From Dyadobacter pollutisoli (GTDB lineage: Bacteria; Bacteroidota; Bacteroidia; Cytophagales; Spirosomataceae), in NCBI RefSeq assembly GCF_026625565.1, contig NZ_CP112998.1:4466501-4530500 (forward strand): DNA of 64,000 nt. The letters run 5' to 3'. Under the pieces are notes generated by a model that ran no database searches, was not told the origin of the DNA, and was given only the letters and a program-made list of their open reading frames with translations. How positions within the stretch are numbered: position 1 is the stretch's first letter; every line of letters begins with the position of its first letter. Positions 42,086-51,128 of this stretch are shown piece by piece. The translations under genes were made by a program, and so were the position numbers.

Positions 42086-42580
42086 ATGTCATTGCTTACT
42101 CCAAACCCAGGCCTTATTTTCTGGATGCTGGTGGTATTTTTGCTGGTAGTTTTCATTTTGGCAAAATTCGCGTGGAAACCAATTATTAATGGTCTTAAAG
42201 AACGCGAAAACGAAATTCAGGGAGCACTTGATCTTGCAGAAAGAACAAGAGCTGAAATGGTTAAATTGAAGTCTGACAACGAAAAACTGATCGCAGAAGC
42301 GAATGCAGTTCGTGATCAGATCCTTCGTGATGCCAAAGATGCTGCTGACCGCACCATCCTTGAATCAAAAGACAAAGCTGCCGTAGAAGCACAAAAAATG
42401 ATCGAAAGTGCACGTGAAGCCATCCGCAATGAACAGCAGCTTGCAGTGTCCAAGATCAGAAAAGAAGTTGCGACACTTTCATTGGAAATCGCGGAGAAAG
42501 TTCTGAACCGCGAATTGAAAGACAAAGAAGCTCAGGAAAAATTGATCGCAGAACTTGCTTCATCTGCGCGTCTTAATTAA
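42086..42580 (+). CDS. atpF: ATP synthase F0 subunit b
   Basis: The 164-residue protein has one N-terminal membrane helix (about 8-28) and a long charged helical stalk with RENEIQGALDLAERTRAE. It forms the peripheral stalk that holds F1. It lies 23 bases upstream of atpH. Confidence 0.94.
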   Translation: MSLLTPNPGLIFWMLVVFLLVVFILAKFAWKPIINGLKERENEIQGALDLAERTRAEMVKLKSDNEKLIAEANAVRDQILRDAKDAADRTILESKDKAAVEAQKMIESAREAIRNEQQLAVSKIRKEVATLSLEIAEKVLNRELKDKEAQEKLIAELASSARLN

Positions 42581-42603
42581 AAGGTATTTAAATTTAATTT
42601 CCG

Positions 42604-43140
42604 ATGTCAGTAAGCATTGTAGCTGCCAGATATGCAAAATCACTGATCGATCTTGCCAAAGAACAAAATGTTCTGGAAGCTGTTTATCAGGATATGGTTT
42701 TGTTCAAAGATACAGCTGATAAAAACAGAGGCCTCATGCTTGCATTGAAAAGCCCTGTTGTACGTCACGAAAAGAAGGCGGGCATTTTAAAGGCACTTTT
42801 CGAAAGTCGCGTGAATGCTGTTTCCTACGCCATTTTCAAAATTATTACTAGAAAAAACAGAGAGGCTATTCTGGACGAGATCGCCGCAGAATTCATCAAA
42901 GCCTATAATCTTAATCAAGGCATTCAGAAAGCAACTGTGGTAACTACTACCCCGCTTACCGATGCACTTCGCAAACAATTCACTGACATTGTTACCTCGG
43001 CAACGGGCAGAACAGTGCAGCTTGCTGAAAAAGTGGATTCAAGCCTGATCGGAGGTTACGTACTTCGTATTGATGATCGCCAAATCGACGCTTCGCTGAA
43101 AAGCCGCCTTAATGAACTTAAATTACAGTTAGTAAACTGA
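42604..43140 (+). CDS. atpH: ATP synthase F1 subunit delta
   Basis: The 178-residue protein has the delta signature ARYAKSLIDLA at the N-terminus and LIGGYVLRIDDRQIDASLKSRL at the C-terminus. It links the b stalk to the top of F1. The gene is followed by a strong terminator, and atpA and atpG do not follow. Confidence 0.94.
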   Translation: MSVSIVAARYAKSLIDLAKEQNVLEAVYQDMVLFKDTADKNRGLMLALKSPVVRHEKKAGILKALFESRVNAVSYAIFKIITRKNREAILDEIAAEFIKAYNLNQGIQKATVVTTTPLTDALRKQFTDIVTSATGRTVQLAEKVDSSLIGGYVLRIDDRQIDASLKSRLNELKLQLVN

Positions 43141-43163
43141 TATTTTTATCTGCATAATTTGGA

Positions 43164-43197
43164 AGACCCGGCTGCTATGCGGCCGGGTCTTTTTTTA
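43164..43197 (+). terminator. Terminator of the atpZ-atpH operon
   Basis: Nine-base arms AGACCCGGC (43164-43172) and GCCGGGTCT (43182-43190) followed by seven T residues. It marks the end of the ATP synthase operon after atpH. Confidence 0.92.
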
Positions 43198-43210
43198 TTG
43201 CAGCGAAGTG

Positions 43211-44095
43211 CTAAACCTTCATCTTGGTCACGTTCTTGAAGCTGATTTCGATTGCTTCCACGGCTGGTATCTTCGCAACGTCCTGCTCTACAAAGAAATG
43301 CGTCATTCCCGCTAGCTTACGGTTATCAAAGATCTTCTTGAAATCAATGGATCCCGTTCCTACTTCTGCAAACGATTTGTCAGTTTTGTCCATATCCTTC
43401 ACGTGCCACAATGGGAAGCGGCCCGGATACTTTTTGAAAAGATCCACCGGGTCCAGACCAGCCTTAACGATCCAGTAAAGATCCAGTTCCAGCTTCACCA
43501 GCTTAGGATCGGTACTCGCGATCACATCATAAGGAAGCTGACCGTCCAGTTGCTTGAACTCAAAATCATGGTTGTGATAGCCAAACTGCAAACCTGCCTT
43601 TTTGGCTACTTCACCTGATTTATTAAACAGATCAACATACTTCTTATAATCCTCAATGGATTTTCTCTCTCCGTCGGTCAGGTAGGCACAGTTTACATAC
43701 TTCTGCCCCAATTCCGCCGCGTCGTCTACAGCTCTTTGCCAATCGTTGCTCAATGTACCTTTGGTAGTCTTGTTCTGTACACCAGCGCCATAGTGCCCGC
43801 TCACAGGAGCAAGTCCGAGACCATTCAGGATCGCTTTAAGCTCCTTGGCTGTTTTTCCGAAGAACTTGCCATCCGAATATCCGAACAGTTCCACTTCCTT
43901 ATAACCGATAGCTGCCACTTTTTTCAGCGTACCTTCCAAATCCTTTGAAATGTCGTTTCTGAGGGTATAAAGTTGCAATCCGATTTTAGAAGGAGCCTTC
44001 GCAGCCCAGTCCAGCTTCGAGAGCATCGGGGTTGCCAGTGCAAAAGCACTTGCTTTGATAAATGATTTCCGTGAAATCTTTTCGTTGCTATTCAT
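43211..44095 (-). CDS. Sugar phosphate isomerase/epimerase, exported TIM-barrel type
   Basis: The 294-residue protein has an N-terminal export signal (SRKSFIKASAFALATPM) that resembles a Tat signal without the second arginine. The TIM-barrel part begins at IGLQLYTLRND and contains YHNHDFEF, ELDLYWIVKAG and WHVKDMD, where metal-binding His, Glu and Asp residues are expected. Such proteins in Bacteroidota act in keto-sugar or polyol processing in the periplasm. The substrate is unknown. It lies 33 bases downstream of the esterase gene. Confidence 0.83.
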   Translation of the reverse strand: MNSNEKISRKSFIKASAFALATPMLSKLDWAAKAPSKIGLQLYTLRNDISKDLEGTLKKVAAIGYKEVELFGYSDGKFFGKTAKELKAILNGLGLAPVSGHYGAGVQNKTTKGTLSNDWQRAVDDAAELGQKYVNCAYLTDGERKSIEDYKKYVDLFNKSGEVAKKAGLQFGYHNHDFEFKQLDGQLPYDVIASTDPKLVKLELDLYWIVKAGLDPVDLFKKYPGRFPLWHVKDMDKTDKSFAEVGTGSIDFKKIFDNRKLAGMTHFFVEQDVAKIPAVEAIEISFKNVTKMKV

Positions 44096-44128
44096 TGGTT
44101 TAAATCAAAAAAATAAAAGGTAATTGTT

Positions 44129-45814
44129 CTATTGAGTAATACTAATTGCGCCTGAGCCGGAAAGTTTTTTCTTAGCCTCCTCGGTCAGTTTCCAGTTTTC
44201 CGTGAAATATTCATCCGCCACGATTTTGTCGGCAGATTCTTTAAAAAACAGTAAGTCCTTATATTCCGCCAGTTTCCGGTGCATGACCGGCACAAACGGG
44301 AAACCCTGATCCACAGCACCCGTCCACCAGGGTAAACCTGAGCTTACTGCTACATAGCGCTTCTCCATGGGGAAGACATAAAACAATCCGTGCAGTTTGT
44401 CAGCCGGATTCAAATGTACAGGAAGTTTGTCTGCATATTTAGCGATCAATGCATTACTTTCTTTTGTCCCAAACAGGACAAGATTGCAGCTTTCAAGGTC
44501 ACTGGGCCGCACTTCCTTGTCTGACATAATCCGTGGAAAGAACATTACCCTACCCAAAAACGGGCCTCGGTAATGCGACCAGGCCGCCGCCTGATTCGCA
44601 ATATCCATTCGTCTTTTCAACTCCTCTGCCGAAGGATTATCGGCTGTCCCGTACACATACACGTGACGTGAAGAAAATGCGTCAAAAATGGGTCCTTCTG
44701 CCCCTTTCCTTTTGGTCAATCCGGCGGCTGTCTCATTTTTCGAAGCGACTGCCCAGACATTGCCATTTTTAGCAAAAGAAACAGAACTATCGGTTGTGGC
44801 AGTCACATTGGAGCCGTCAATTTTAACATTAAACACTTGCCCGCCTTTGAACTTGGGGTGCCCTTTCAGGTTAAGAGTAAATGCGTTCAGGTTTTTCGTT
44901 ATGATTTCAGCGGTATTTACTTTGATCAATTTCGCATCAATGTCAGCTAGTGTACCTAAGTTTATCTTGTCAAACTGCACCCAGAACGCCTTGTTATACT
45001 TGTACTTCTTACTTACAAATTTCACCCGATCGGGATAAGGGTTCCGCTCTGCATGGCCGAACCATTCGAATATAAATTCATTGTCGTAGGCACTCACCCA
45101 GCTGTCATGCTTTACATCCACAAACTCCTTGTAACTCACCTCGACGCCAATGTCCTGCAAATGTGCCACCCATTTCTGGGTACCTGCCACCGGAACCACA
45201 GGATCCGCATCTCCATGAAAAAAGTGAACAGGAAAATTCAAAGCGTTAGCTGCCAGATCGAATGTACCTGCCGGTGGGGCCGGACAAACAGCTGCTATCG
45301 CTGCCCAAATATCCGGACGCGTAAGGCCGATCCACAATGTACCGCCACCGCCCATTGACAAACCTGTCAGATATATTTTGTTTTCATCGATGTTAAAGCG
45401 CCTTTTCACGTCGTCCAGCACGTCATAAACATCTTCCTCGGGGATTCCCTGATAACCCGCCGTTCCGCGTGCATAAGGCGACGCAACAATAAAATCGACA
45501 TCATCCCACTGTGGAAATTCTCTGGTCGCTTCTGCATCAGTTTCACCTTCAGCATTGCTTTTTCCAAAAACCCTGCGAAGCGCAAGACGGTGATTGGAAC
45601 CCGCACCATGCAGCATCATCACCAGCGGGTACTTTTTGTTTGGATCGTAGTTTTTAGGAAGGTACACACCATAGGGCTGTTCGGTGTCATCAGCATCCGA
45701 GAAGAAACTTAGTACCTGAGGTCCGGGAGAGAGTTTTTGCGCTCTTAATTCGGCAAAGTTTACAAACAAGCCAAAAGTGACAAGAAGGAGGACTTTAGAC
45801 AGATTTATTCCCAT
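44129..45814 (-). CDS. Secreted alpha/beta-hydrolase (carboxylesterase-like)
   Basis: The 561-residue protein has a signal peptide (about 1-25) and an alpha/beta-hydrolase domain (about 45-255) with oxyanion-hole HGAG (69-72), nucleophile S153 in GLSMGGG, an acidic residue at D202 or D204 and H236 in KHDSW. A C-terminal beta-rich region of about 300 residues has no function I can assign. The family covers feruloyl-esterase-like and depolymerase-like enzymes, so a role on plant polymers is plausible but not shown. The isomerase gene follows. Confidence 0.82.
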   Translation of the reverse strand: MGINLSKVLLLVTFGLFVNFAELRAQKLSPGPQVLSFFSDADDTEQPYGVYLPKNYDPNKKYPLVMMLHGAGSNHRLALRRVFGKSNAEGETDAEATREFPQWDDVDFIVASPYARGTAGYQGIPEEDVYDVLDDVKRRFNIDENKIYLTGLSMGGGGTLWIGLTRPDIWAAIAAVCPAPPAGTFDLAANALNFPVHFFHGDADPVVPVAGTQKWVAHLQDIGVEVSYKEFVDVKHDSWVSAYDNEFIFEWFGHAERNPYPDRVKFVSKKYKYNKAFWVQFDKINLGTLADIDAKLIKVNTAEIITKNLNAFTLNLKGHPKFKGGQVFNVKIDGSNVTATTDSSVSFAKNGNVWAVASKNETAAGLTKRKGAEGPIFDAFSSRHVYVYGTADNPSAEELKRRMDIANQAAAWSHYRGPFLGRVMFFPRIMSDKEVRPSDLESCNLVLFGTKESNALIAKYADKLPVHLNPADKLHGLFYVFPMEKRYVAVSSGLPWWTGAVDQGFPFVPVMHRKLAEYKDLLFFKESADKIVADEYFTENWKLTEEAKKKLSGSGAISITQ

Positions 45815-45921
45815 GTCGTTATTAGAATTTTCAATGGCTAAATATAAACTAATTCATAACGCCATTGCGATAAAAGTGATATTTCCTTTTTGCTGCAATT
45901 TGTTAATAATTGTCAATTCAC

Positions 45922-45952
45922 AAAAAAGAGGCAGACCTTTCGATCCGCCTCT
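45922..45952 (-). terminator. Probable terminator of clpC
   Basis: On the minus strand AGAGGC and GCCTCT pair with further imperfect internal pairing, followed by a run of six T residues. It lies about 30 bases beyond the clpC stop. Confidence 0.7.
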
Positions 45953-45984
45953 CAGCATTATTATTGCTTTCAGAAACCGCCCAA

Positions 45985-48525
45985 CTAGTTAGCCAGCTCT
46001 TCTTCTTTTTTACGAACACTGATCACAAGTTGTTCACTGTTCTCTTCGTGATTGGCAACCAGCACATCGCCTTCGCGCAAATCTCCTTTAAGTATTTCCT
46101 CAGCAACGGGATCTTCCAGGTATTTCTGGATCGCCCGGTTCAAAGGACGAGCTCCATACTGTGGATCGTACCCTTTATCCGACAGAAAATCTTTCGCAGC
46201 TACGGTCAATTCAATTTCGTATCCTAACCCTTTAACACGGCTAAACAGCTTGCCAAGGGAAATGTCGATAATTCTGTGCAAATCTTCACGTTGCAGTGAG
46301 TTGAACACGATCACATCATCTAAACGGTTCAGGAATTCAGGAGAGAATGCTTTACGAAGCGCACTTTGAATGGTGCCTTTCATAATGTCGTCCTGATTTT
46401 CGGTTTTCGCTTTGGTAGAGAAACCGATGCCTGATCCGAAATCTTTCAAATCACGCGCGCCGATGTTCGAGGTCATAATGATGATCGTATTTCTGAAATC
46501 GACCCTCCGACCCAAACCATCTGTTAAAATACCATCGTCCAAAACTTGCAGCAGGATATTGAAAACATCAGGGTGCGCTTTTTCGATTTCATCTAAAAGT
46601 ACCACACTGTATGGTTTACGGCGGATTTTTTCAGTTAACTGACCACCTTCTTCGTATCCTACATATCCCGGAGGAGCTCCTACCAAACGAGATACGCTGA
46701 ATTTCTCCATGTACTCGCTCATGTCAATGCGAACCAGTGAATCATCTTTATCGAAAAGATAGGTAGACAACACTTTCGCAAGCTCCGTTTTACCAACACC
46801 AGTCGGTCCAAGGAATATGAAAGAACCAATCGGCTTTTTCGGATCTTTTAACCCTACTCTGGTACGCTGAATCGCTTTTACCAGCTTTTCAATCGGCGGA
46901 TCCTGACCAATTACTTTGGCTTTCAGCTCGTCGGCCATGTTTAGCAATTTCTTGCCTTCGTCCATGGAAACGTTGGTAACAGGTATCCCCGTCATCATTG
47001 CTACTACCTCAGCAACATTGTGCTCGGTAACAGTGTAGCGCTTCTGTTTGGTTTCTTCTTCCCAAGCCAATTTCGCACGGTCAAGTTGATCGATCAATTT
47101 CTTCTCACGATCTCTCAGTTGCGCTGCTTCTTCGTATTTCTGGCTTTTAACAACCCTGTTCTTTTCTTGTTTGATATTCTCGATTTGTTCTTCCAAAACC
47201 AGAATATCTTCAGGAACAGTGATGTTGCTAATGTGAACCCTTGCTCCTACTTCATCCAATACGTCGATAGCCTTGTCCGGAAGGAAACGATCTGTAATGT
47301 AACGTTCGGACAATTTCACCGCGGTACTGATCGACTCGGCAGTGTAGTTCACATGGTGATGATCTTCGTATTTATCCTTGATGTTTTCAAGGATCTGAAT
47401 GGTTTCTTCAATGGAAGTAGCATCCACCATGACCATTTGGAACCGACGTGCCAAGGCTCCGTCTTTTTCAATGTACTGGCGATATTCGTCCAATGTAGTA
47501 GCTCCGATACATTGAATTTCTCCACGGGACAATGCCGGTTTGAACATGTTGGAAGCGTCCAAAGATCCGGATGCGCCACCTGCTCCCACGATTGTATGAA
47601 GTTCGTCGATAAATAAAATGACGTCCGGAGACTTTTCCAGTTCATTCATGACGGCTTTCATTCTCTCTTCAAACTGTCCGCGGTATTTCGTTCCGGCAAC
47701 CAATGAAGCGAGGTCAAGTGTTACCACTCGTTTTCCGAAAAGCACGCGAGACACTTTTTTCTGTACGATCCTCAGGGCAAGTCCTTCTGCGATAGCAGTT
47801 TTACCAACACCCGGCTCACCGATCAGAATTGGATTATTTTTCTTACGACGGCTAAGGATCTGGGCAACCCGTTCGATTTCCTTCTCACGTCCAACGATCG
47901 GATCAAGCTTGCCAACTTCGGCCATTTTGGTCAAATCTCTGCCAAAGTTATCCAACACAGGCGTGCGGGATTTCTCTGCGCCTTTTGATTCTTTTCCGGA
48001 TGCGGAGCCTCCTCCTCCTCCAAACATGCCACCTCTTGCTTCATCATCTCCGTCTTCGGTCTCCGGTCCCATATGGGGTCTGGATCCTGATGATTGATAT
48101 TCTAACATTTCTTTGATGACTTCGTAGTTAACATTAAATTTATGAAGTATCTGGGTGCCAACATTGTCTTCATCCCGCAAAATGGAAAGGAGCAAATGCT
48201 CAGTACCGATAAGGGTACTTTTGAATATTTTTGCTTCCAGATAAGTAATTTTCAAAACTTTTTCCGACTGCCTGGTCAGCGGTATATTTTGTAAATTTTT
48301 AACATTGTTGGTTGCGGCACCTTTTGTAGCCTGTTCAATAGTCTGACGAACATCGTCCAGGGATACGCCGAGTTTTTTAAGTAAGCCAATCGCCACTCCA
48401 TCACCCTCACGGATCATTCCAAGTAACAAGTGTTCCGCACCAATGTAATCATGTCCGAGACGGAGGGCCTCTTCCCGGCTCATCGAGATTACCTCTTTCA
48501 CTCTATTCGAAAATTTTGCTTCCAT
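45985..48525 (-). CDS. clpC: ATP-dependent Clp protease ATP-binding subunit ClpC
   Basis: The 846-residue AAA+ unfoldase feeds proteins to ClpP. It has two N-terminal Clp repeat motifs (from about 1-145), a first ATPase domain with Walker A GEPGVGKT at 236-243, a UVR-like middle domain (about 430-465, SQKYEEAAQLRDREKKLI) that marks ClpC rather than ClpA or ClpB, and a second ATPase domain with Walker A GPTGVGKT at 573-580. It is transcribed alone, with a candidate promoter upstream and a terminator downstream. Confidence 0.96.
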   Translation of the reverse strand: MEAKFSNRVKEVISMSREEALRLGHDYIGAEHLLLGMIREGDGVAIGLLKKLGVSLDDVRQTIEQATKGAATNNVKNLQNIPLTRQSEKVLKITYLEAKIFKSTLIGTEHLLLSILRDEDNVGTQILHKFNVNYEVIKEMLEYQSSGSRPHMGPETEDGDDEARGGMFGGGGGSASGKESKGAEKSRTPVLDNFGRDLTKMAEVGKLDPIVGREKEIERVAQILSRRKKNNPILIGEPGVGKTAIAEGLALRIVQKKVSRVLFGKRVVTLDLASLVAGTKYRGQFEERMKAVMNELEKSPDVILFIDELHTIVGAGGASGSLDASNMFKPALSRGEIQCIGATTLDEYRQYIEKDGALARRFQMVMVDATSIEETIQILENIKDKYEDHHHVNYTAESISTAVKLSERYITDRFLPDKAIDVLDEVGARVHISNITVPEDILVLEEQIENIKQEKNRVVKSQKYEEAAQLRDREKKLIDQLDRAKLAWEEETKQKRYTVTEHNVAEVVAMMTGIPVTNVSMDEGKKLLNMADELKAKVIGQDPPIEKLVKAIQRTRVGLKDPKKPIGSFIFLGPTGVGKTELAKVLSTYLFDKDDSLVRIDMSEYMEKFSVSRLVGAPPGYVGYEEGGQLTEKIRRKPYSVVLLDEIEKAHPDVFNILLQVLDDGILTDGLGRRVDFRNTIIIMTSNIGARDLKDFGSGIGFSTKAKTENQDDIMKGTIQSALRKAFSPEFLNRLDDVIVFNSLQREDLHRIIDISLGKLFSRVKGLGYEIELTVAAKDFLSDKGYDPQYGARPLNRAIQKYLEDPVAEEILKGDLREGDVLVANHEENSEQLVISVRKKEEELAN

Positions 48526-48581
48526 TGTGTAGCAATAAAAAGTGTTTTAAAATTCTAAACGCTACTTGATCCATCTTTGTT

Positions 48582-48589
48582 CAAAAATA
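48582..48589 (-). promoter_or_regulatory. Candidate -7 element of clpC
   Basis: TATTTTTG on the minus strand fits TANNTTTG, 57 bases before the clpC start. A -33 box at normal spacing is not evident. Confidence 0.38.
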
Positions 48590-48592
48590 GCG

Positions 48593-49258
48593 CTATTGGG
48601 ACTTACAGGATCTTAACAAAACACTCTTTGCTTCCGGCCCCATATTAAAAAGTAAATCAACAATACTTAGGTTACTCACAAAATCATTCCCGAAGGTCTG
48701 GTAATACGGTACTGACTTGTAATATTGATTAGAATTCTGGCTTTTCTTGTTGTTAATAAGCGAGATAGCATTTTCAACGCCAATTTTGCCTTCTAACTCA
48801 CCTGACAAATTGTACCTTATATCCTTCTTTATACCTACCAATCTAAGACAATTTGTCAATAATTCATAATTCAAATCTACCAGGAAAGGTAATTTCTTCT
48901 GATATATCCGGATGAATTCGGGTGCATAAAATTCGTAGAACGGAGATTTTCCGTAGGCGGATTTCAAACAACCCAAGTGACGCCGAGTCCAATCCTGGTT
49001 GTAATCAATCAATATATCTTTTGTGGGGCTGGCTGCGTCGTATCCTTTTACAGGTACTGTTAATATGTCAATCTTATTGGTAGTAAGCACGCTGCACCGG
49101 TTTCTGTAAGTCTGCTTCACATACCGCTCATCCACATCAATATAAATCCGGTCGTACTGCAATAAACATGTAAAATACTCCAAACAGGGCAGATACTGCA
49201 ATTCAATCCTTACTTCACTGGACTGACCATTAATACTTACTAATTCTGGCACTATCAA
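48593..49258 (-). CDS. WbqC family protein
   Basis: The 221-residue protein resembles WbqC-like proteins, found in O-antigen loci and widely in Bacteroidota. The diagnostic part is ELQYLPCLEYFTCLLQYD followed by KQTYRNRCSV and HLGCLKSAYGKSPFY. The biochemical role of the family is not settled. No ATG is available at the N-terminus; a TTG at 49258 or a GTG two codons later is the likely start. The tsaC-like gene lies 98 bases upstream. Confidence 0.78.
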   Translation of the reverse strand: MIVPELVSINGQSSEVRIELQYLPCLEYFTCLLQYDRIYIDVDERYVKQTYRNRCSVLTTNKIDILTVPVKGYDAASPTKDILIDYNQDWTRRHLGCLKSAYGKSPFYEFYAPEFIRIYQKKLPFLVDLNYELLTNCLRLVGIKKDIRYNLSGELEGKIGVENAISLINNKKSQNSNQYYKSVPYYQTFGNDFVSNLSIVDLLFNMGPEAKSVLLRSCKSQ

Positions 49259-49356
49259 ATATGGTAAAGCCTTATGATATTATCAAAAAATTTATAATAA
49301 TTATTTTCTGTGGTCAGCATTGTTCAAAACCAACTTAGATCATTACAATTTTCGCC

Positions 49357-49983
49357 TCATAAAAAAACGTTTATGTCACCCAAACCTTCCCTGATTATTT
49401 CAAAAGTATCGGAGTCAGCTTTGACAATCGTCGAGGCTACATTACCGCCATAGCCGCCATCGATCACCATGTCTACCTGATGCTGAAATTTCTCGTAGAT
49501 CAACTCAGGATCAGTGGAGTACTCGATGATCTCGTCATCATCCTTGATTGACGTAGTAACGATAGGATTCCCTAATTCTTTTACGATCAATCTCGGAATA
49601 AGGTTGCCCGGCACGCGAATACCAACCGTCTTTTTATTTGTATTGAGCAGTTTTGGTACATTACTCGTTGCATCAAGAATAAAAGTATATGGGCCAGGCA
49701 AAACCCTCTTCATGATTTTGAATGCTGCATTACCTACTCTGGCATAGTCCGAAATGTGGCTCAGATCGTAGCAAATGAAGGAAAAGTCATTTTTTTGCGG
49801 CTTAATCCCCTTTATCCTGGCTATTTTTTCAACGGCGCGGGAGTTGTAAATATCGCAGCCCAAACCGTAAACAGTGTCAGTAGGGTAAATCACCAAACCA
49901 CCATCTTTCAGACAATCAACTACCTGACGTATTCTCCTTTCGTCAGGATTTTGCGGGTAAATTTTAATGAATTCAGCGGGCAT
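49357..49983 (-). CDS. tsaC: L-threonylcarbamoyladenylate synthase (Sua5/YciO/YrdC family)
   Basis: The 208-residue protein has the YrdC-type nucleotide-binding pattern PTDTVYGLGCD, followed by KxR-like residues and PGPYTFIL. It would make threonylcarbamoyl-AMP for the universal t6A tRNA modification. The sequence is closer to the YciO side of the family, so a paralogous role is possible and a second tsaC could exist elsewhere in the genome. Cytoplasmic. Confidence 0.82.
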   Translation of the reverse strand: MPAEFIKIYPQNPDERRIRQVVDCLKDGGLVIYPTDTVYGLGCDIYNSRAVEKIARIKGIKPQKNDFSFICYDLSHISDYARVGNAAFKIMKRVLPGPYTFILDATSNVPKLLNTNKKTVGIRVPGNLIPRLIVKELGNPIVTTSIKDDDEIIEYSTDPELIYEKFQHQVDMVIDGGYGGNVASTIVKADSDTFEIIREGLGDINVFL

Positions 49984-50014
49984 AGGAACTAAATAGCTTT
50001 TTGAGTTAACAATT

Positions 50015-51007
50015 CTAAAAGCTAAATCCTTCCTGGGTCAGTACTTTTTTTAAGTTTTTGATATAAAACCTGTAAGCAAAATTCAGCGGAAGATGCAGCC
50101 TGCACATAAAAACGATCAATTCTGTCTGCCAGCCCGGGTTCTCGATGTAGTTAAGCAATCGTCTAAAACGGATCGCCAGCTCGAACTCCTGAGCATACAG
50201 ACATTTCCTGATAAATGTACGGATTCGTGCCGCTAAAAGATCAAATTCCTGCTGATCGCGATTGAGATCGTAAGCCTTATTGCAAACCGCATAGTAAGAA
50301 GCCAGTATACCGCTTCCTTTTTGATAAACTTTGGTAGAAAGTGAAGATGGGTGGATCCTTTTTTTTGTCAGGATATCGTCCAGATAAAAGTATTTGAAGA
50401 GAACAGAAGAGCGTATCCAGAAGTCGAAATCCTCAAACAGCAAGCTCTCATCGTAGCCGCCCATTTGATTGAGCGCCGCTGTCCGCATCATCATGGTAGG
50501 CGTGCAGATGAAATATTTTTCGAGGATATTTTTGTAGACATCGCCTGAGGGAACAGGCGCCAGTGCTTTTTCATTGCCATCGACCGCGTAGTGATTATGC
50601 AGCCGTGAGCCTTTCTGATCAATGTAAATGGCATTTGAAAACACCACTGCAAATTCCTCCGGTAATTTTTCAAAAGCCTCAACTTGCTTTTCGATCCGGT
50701 CGGCCATCATGATATCGTCTCCTGAGAGATCGATCATGTATTTGCCATTGGCAATGTTGAGTCCCTGGTTAAATGCTTTACACAAGCCGTAATTGGTATT
50801 ATTTCTGATGATCTGAAATGCGGGGGCTGATGCTTTAAATCGCTCAATTAGCGAAAGCGTACTGTCGGTGCTGGCATTGTCGACTACAATGAGCTGAATG
50901 TAGGGATATGTCTGATAAAATACCGAAGTAAGAGTCTCCTCTATGTATTTTTCCTGATTATATGTGGTCAGGATCACAGTAACCAATGGCTTTTCCAATG
51001 CTTTCAT
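50015..51007 (-). CDS. Glycosyltransferase family 2
   Basis: The 330-residue GT-A glycosyltransferase has VTVILTTYNQEKYIEETL at the start, VVDNASTD and a DLSGDD (DxD-like) metal site, then YDESLLFEDFDFWIR as the acceptor-side motif. It probably transfers a sugar to a surface polysaccharide or lipid. The ATG at 51007 is preferred over a GTG at 51040, which adds only 11 non-family residues. The nearby wbqC-like gene supports a surface-glycan role, but there is no full polysaccharide cluster. Confidence 0.86.
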   Translation of the reverse strand: MKALEKPLVTVILTTYNQEKYIEETLTSVFYQTYPYIQLIVVDNASTDSTLSLIERFKASAPAFQIIRNNTNYGLCKAFNQGLNIANGKYMIDLSGDDIMMADRIEKQVEAFEKLPEEFAVVFSNAIYIDQKGSRLHNHYAVDGNEKALAPVPSGDVYKNILEKYFICTPTMMMRTAALNQMGGYDESLLFEDFDFWIRSSVLFKYFYLDDILTKKRIHPSSLSTKVYQKGSGILASYYAVCNKAYDLNRDQQEFDLLAARIRTFIRKCLYAQEFELAIRFRRLLNYIENPGWQTELIVFMCRLHLPLNFAYRFYIKNLKKVLTQEGFSF

Positions 51008-51076
51008 TTCAACACGCAGTAACGCGAATTCCAATCTCACGACGGCGATCGTAGTTAATTTGTACGCCGTAAGTCA

Positions 51077-51084
51077 CAAAGCTA
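51077..51084 (-). promoter_or_regulatory. Candidate -7 element of the glycosyltransferase gene
   Basis: TAGCTTTG on the minus strand fits TANNTTTG, about 70 bases before the chosen ATG. No clear -33 box is seen. Confidence 0.38.
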
Positions 51085-51128
51085 GGAACAATAAAATGAA
51101 GTTACCGAGATTGTTATTTAGCGGTAAG

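Noticed and set aside
45777..45992. Short plus-strand frame upstream of the esterase gene
   Set aside because: It spans the esterase start, the intergenic region and the clpC terminator, with no ribosome binding site or family match.
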